In this document: positions 62,277-64,000 of the stretch, one piece after another
How the letters are laid out: each line of letters begins with the position of its first letter
Position numbering within the stretch: the stretch's first letter is position 1
Assembly: GCF_000282095.2 (NCBI RefSeq)
Contig: NZ_AKKC02000004.1
Location: forward strand, 1,674,001 to 1,738,000
DNA from: Rhizobium sp. CF080
GTDB taxonomy: Bacteria; Pseudomonadota; Alphaproteobacteria; Rhizobiales; Rhizobiaceae
DNA length: 64,000 bases
Direction of reading: 5' to 3'
The notes under the pieces: generated by a model
Seen by the model: only the letters and a program-made list of their open reading frames with translations
What the model was told of the DNA's origin: nothing
Database searches by the model: none
Program-made: the position numbers and the translations under genes

Positions 62277-63320
62277 TCAATTGGCTGCGTGAACGACATC
62301 CCGCTCCCAGCGGTCGCCCCACTCGGGCAGTTTAGTCGCGGTGATGGACAGGTCGGGCAACAGCAGCTTCTTCAGATCCTCTTCGGTAGTGATCTGCCTG
62401 GCGCGAACGCTGTCTGGAACCTCGATGTCCGGGCGGGCGCTGCCGACCTTGTATCCGGTAACCCAGGCTTCTTGGCTGGACTTCTCCAGGAAGAAATCGA
62501 CGAACTTCATGGCCGCCGCCTTGTTTTCTGCACCGGTCGGTACGTTCAAGGTGGCGATCAGCGGTATGGTTCCTTCCTTGGGACGGGTGTAGTCAACGGG
62601 AAGTCCGCTATCCATCAGGAGCTGAGCGCGGCCGTTCCAAAAGGGCATCGCCCATACCTGGCCGTCTTTTATGTAGGTTTCCATCACCGCCGACGATTGC
62701 TCGAAGCCGACCGTCTGCTTGGCCAGTTTCCCCATTGCCGTGAAGCCCGGAGCGACATTTTCGAGGAGATCGCCGCCGTTCATGACGGACAGGGCCTGAA
62801 CGAGATTGGCGGCCATGATGTTCTGGAACGTCGGCAGGATGACCTTGCCTTTGAGCTCCGGCTGGAACAGCAGCGACCACGAGGTCGGCGCGGATTTGAT
62901 CTTGTCCGTGCGCCACATCAGGGACATGTACTGAAGTTCGTGAACCGCGCCGCACTCACCGGCGATCCTATTGATCGCGGGGTTGAGCTTCACGAGGTTG
63001 GGCACCGTTTTCGCAGAGAATTTTTCCAGCAGACCTTCGCGGCAGCCGTCGAGCGACTGGGAGGCCGTCATGACCACGACGTCGAAACCGGGCCGGCCTC
63101 TGGTGGCCTTGATCTTCGCATAATCCTGCGAAGCCGAGCCGACTGAGTCATAAACGACGGAAATACCTGTCATTTTCTGAAACGGCTCGATAATGCGCTC
63201 CATGATGATCTGCTCGTATGGGCCGCCATAGCTGTTGACGACCAGCTGCTCGGCATGCGCGACGGATGCCGCTCCGGCGGTGAAAACAACGGATGCAAAA
63301 AGACGTTTTGTGATCGGCAT
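62277..63320 (-). CDS. Periplasmic substrate-binding protein, PotD/FbpA-like
   Basis: This 347-residue receptor has a Sec signal (ITKRLFASVVFTAGAASVAHA) and mature features of the PotD/SBP_bac_8 group: LVVNSYGGPYEQIIMERII, VVYDSVGSAS and WLDF-like tail helices with VDFFLEKSSQ. It delivers substrate to the PotB/C/A-like subunits downstream. It starts the operon that ends with the MmgE/PrpD gene. The ligand could be a polyamine, a carboxylate or a hydantoin-like compound. Confidence 0.85.
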   Translation of the reverse strand: MPITKRLFASVVFTAGAASVAHAEQLVVNSYGGPYEQIIMERIIEPFQKMTGISVVYDSVGSASQDYAKIKATRGRPGFDVVVMTASQSLDGCREGLLEKFSAKTVPNLVKLNPAINRIAGECGAVHELQYMSLMWRTDKIKSAPTSWSLLFQPELKGKVILPTFQNIMAANLVQALSVMNGGDLLENVAPGFTAMGKLAKQTVGFEQSSAVMETYIKDGQVWAMPFWNGRAQLLMDSGLPVDYTRPKEGTIPLIATLNVPTGAENKAAAMKFVDFFLEKSSQEAWVTGYKVGSARPDIEVPDSVRARQITTEEDLKKLLLPDLSITATKLPEWGDRWERDVVHAAN

Positions 63321-63875
63321 GATGTGCTCCCTTGATGTTTGTTCCCAATTTGAATGCTTGCTCGTTCACATGCCGTGCGTCCAATAGGAATTGAGTTCTA
63401 TTTATTATGGATGCAAATCAATTCGGCCGCATTCAAGTGCACCTTATGGTACTCTCTGCACCATATTGCCAAAATGACGGACCTTAGCAGCGGGCAAGCG
63501 GCGCGGTCCTCAATTACTGCCAGTGGCAGCTCTGTTCAGAGAATCTTTTCAGCTCATCCGTAGCCCGTGAGCGTTTCGCTGCGGCAGCGGAGTGGTGGCG
63601 TGCAGCCCCGACTTTGGCCAAAGCAGGTCGACGTCGCTCACGCTTCCCGAGCTCTCCCATTGATCCATTGTTGATCGGCTCTCCGCGACAGATTGATTGG
63701 AAACTGAAATCAATGCTCGCGAATCCTTACTTCTCTGCGTGAAGGCTCTCGCTGTACCGTCGCGTCGATGCGACTGCCGGACCTTGGACCAGGTTCGAAA
63801 CATCGCAACCAAGACGATGAACTCACATGCCTTGGGCATGTCCCCTAGTTTTCTAAACTGAAGAGAACGCGAAAT
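63321..63875. other. Divergent control region before the hydantoinase gene
   Basis: These roughly 555 bp between the receptor and hydantoinase genes carry no supported gene. A dyad ATGGT (63446-63450) and ACCAT (63460-63464) with a 9-base gap could be an operator. The left part next to the receptor gene is AT-rich and suits a promoter. Confidence 0.45.
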
Positions 63876-64000
63876 ATGCTTCGGATCGGCGTCGATATTG
63901 GCGGCACATTCACTGATTTTTGCGGCTGGCGCGAAGGCGAGCACGACGTCATCAGCCTCAAGGTGCCATCCACACCCCCCGCATTTGAGAACGGCTTCCG
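63876..64000 (+). CDS. Hydantoinase/oxoprolinase family protein, N-terminal part (partial)
   Basis: The last 41 codons begin MLRIGVDIGGTFTDFCGW, the N-terminal strand and phosphate-binding motif (DIGGTFTD) of HyuA/oxoprolinase ATP-dependent hydrolases. AAGAGAA lies before the ATG. It continues beyond the window. It opens a unit divergent from the polyamine-type importer, so this importer may carry a hydantoin-like compound. HyuA homologues also include acetone- and methylhydantoin-type carboxylases or hydrolases. Confidence 0.85.
   Translation, partial: MLRIGVDIGGTFTDFCGWREGEHDVISLKVPSTPPAFENGF

Noticed and set aside
63549-63944. 131-residue minus-strand frame before the hydantoinase gene
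   Set aside because: It has no domain features, overlaps the hydantoinase start on the other strand and lacks a ribosome site.
1-64000. CRISPR arrays, rRNA, phage or transposase genes
   Set aside because: No regularly spaced repeats, rRNA signatures, integrase or transposase motifs were seen, despite several gene remnants that hint at past recombination.

Overview
The window looks like a catabolic gene island from an alphaproteobacterium, most likely a member of the Rhizobiaceae or a close relative. The evidence is the high-GC codon use, a LOV-domain histidine kinase of the HisKA_2/HWE type, the alphaproteobacterial look of the nic genes, and dense ATGA-coupled operons of ABC importers with amide and N-heterocycle enzymes. 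A plasmid or chromid location is plausible but cannot be shown. I see no rRNA, tRNA, CRISPR array or intact insertion sequence.

Layout. (1) 0-7.7 kb: the end of an RpiR-type regulator faces a seven-gene minus-strand operon. It encodes an M24-fold hydrolase, a sugar-type ABC importer, an NMT1-like binding protein and an Asp/Glu/hydantoin racemase. (2) 7.7-11.6 kb: a decayed island with the tail of a hybrid histidine kinase, an intact LOV kinase plus response regulator pair, a frameshifted PAS sensor and a nucleotidyltransferase remnant. (3) 11.6-26.5 kb: a pyridine-ring catabolic region. It holds nicX, nicD, nicE, nicF and nicC, an oligopeptide-type importer split over both strands, a flavin-dependent LLM monooxygenase, a GntR regulator, two flavin reductases and an internally deleted ribB. 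A recurring TATAC-RW-TATAC motif lies before the main transcription units. (4) 26.5-27.2 kb: a decayed stretch with an MgtC tail.

(5) 27.2-44.9 kb: a class II aldolase, two SDRs, two RutA-like LLM monooxygenases, two PuuE-like deacetylases, two alpha/beta hydrolases (one without its catalytic His), an AraC regulator, an M20 amidohydrolase, a PanE-like reductase, a taurine/nitrate-type ABC importer, a MarR regulator and a third flavin reductase. (6) 44.9-57.7 kb: a LysR-controlled operon. It encodes an opine-oxidase-like complex (two DAO flavoproteins, a 2Fe-2S subunit and an FAD/BFD subunit), a peptide-type importer, an octopine/nopaline-dehydrogenase-family protein and an MmgE/PrpD protein, with the binding protein across the regulator. 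(7) 57.7-64 kb: a second MmgE/PrpD gene behind a polyamine-type importer, diverging from the start of a hydantoinase A gene.

How the parts fit. In region 3 the encoded steps are 6-hydroxynicotinate to 2,5-dihydroxypyridine (NicC), N-formylmaleamate (NicX), maleamate (NicD), maleate (NicF) and fumarate (NicE). No nicotinate hydroxylase (NicAB) is present, so the substrate probably enters at 6-hydroxynicotinate or through the LLM monooxygenase. Across the window three LLM monooxygenases are matched by three flavin reductases, and five complete ABC importers feed distinct amide, heterocycle or opine-like routes. The least familiar unit is region 6, where opine-synthase-like and opine-oxidase-like proteins share one operon with their own importer and a duplicated LysR box.
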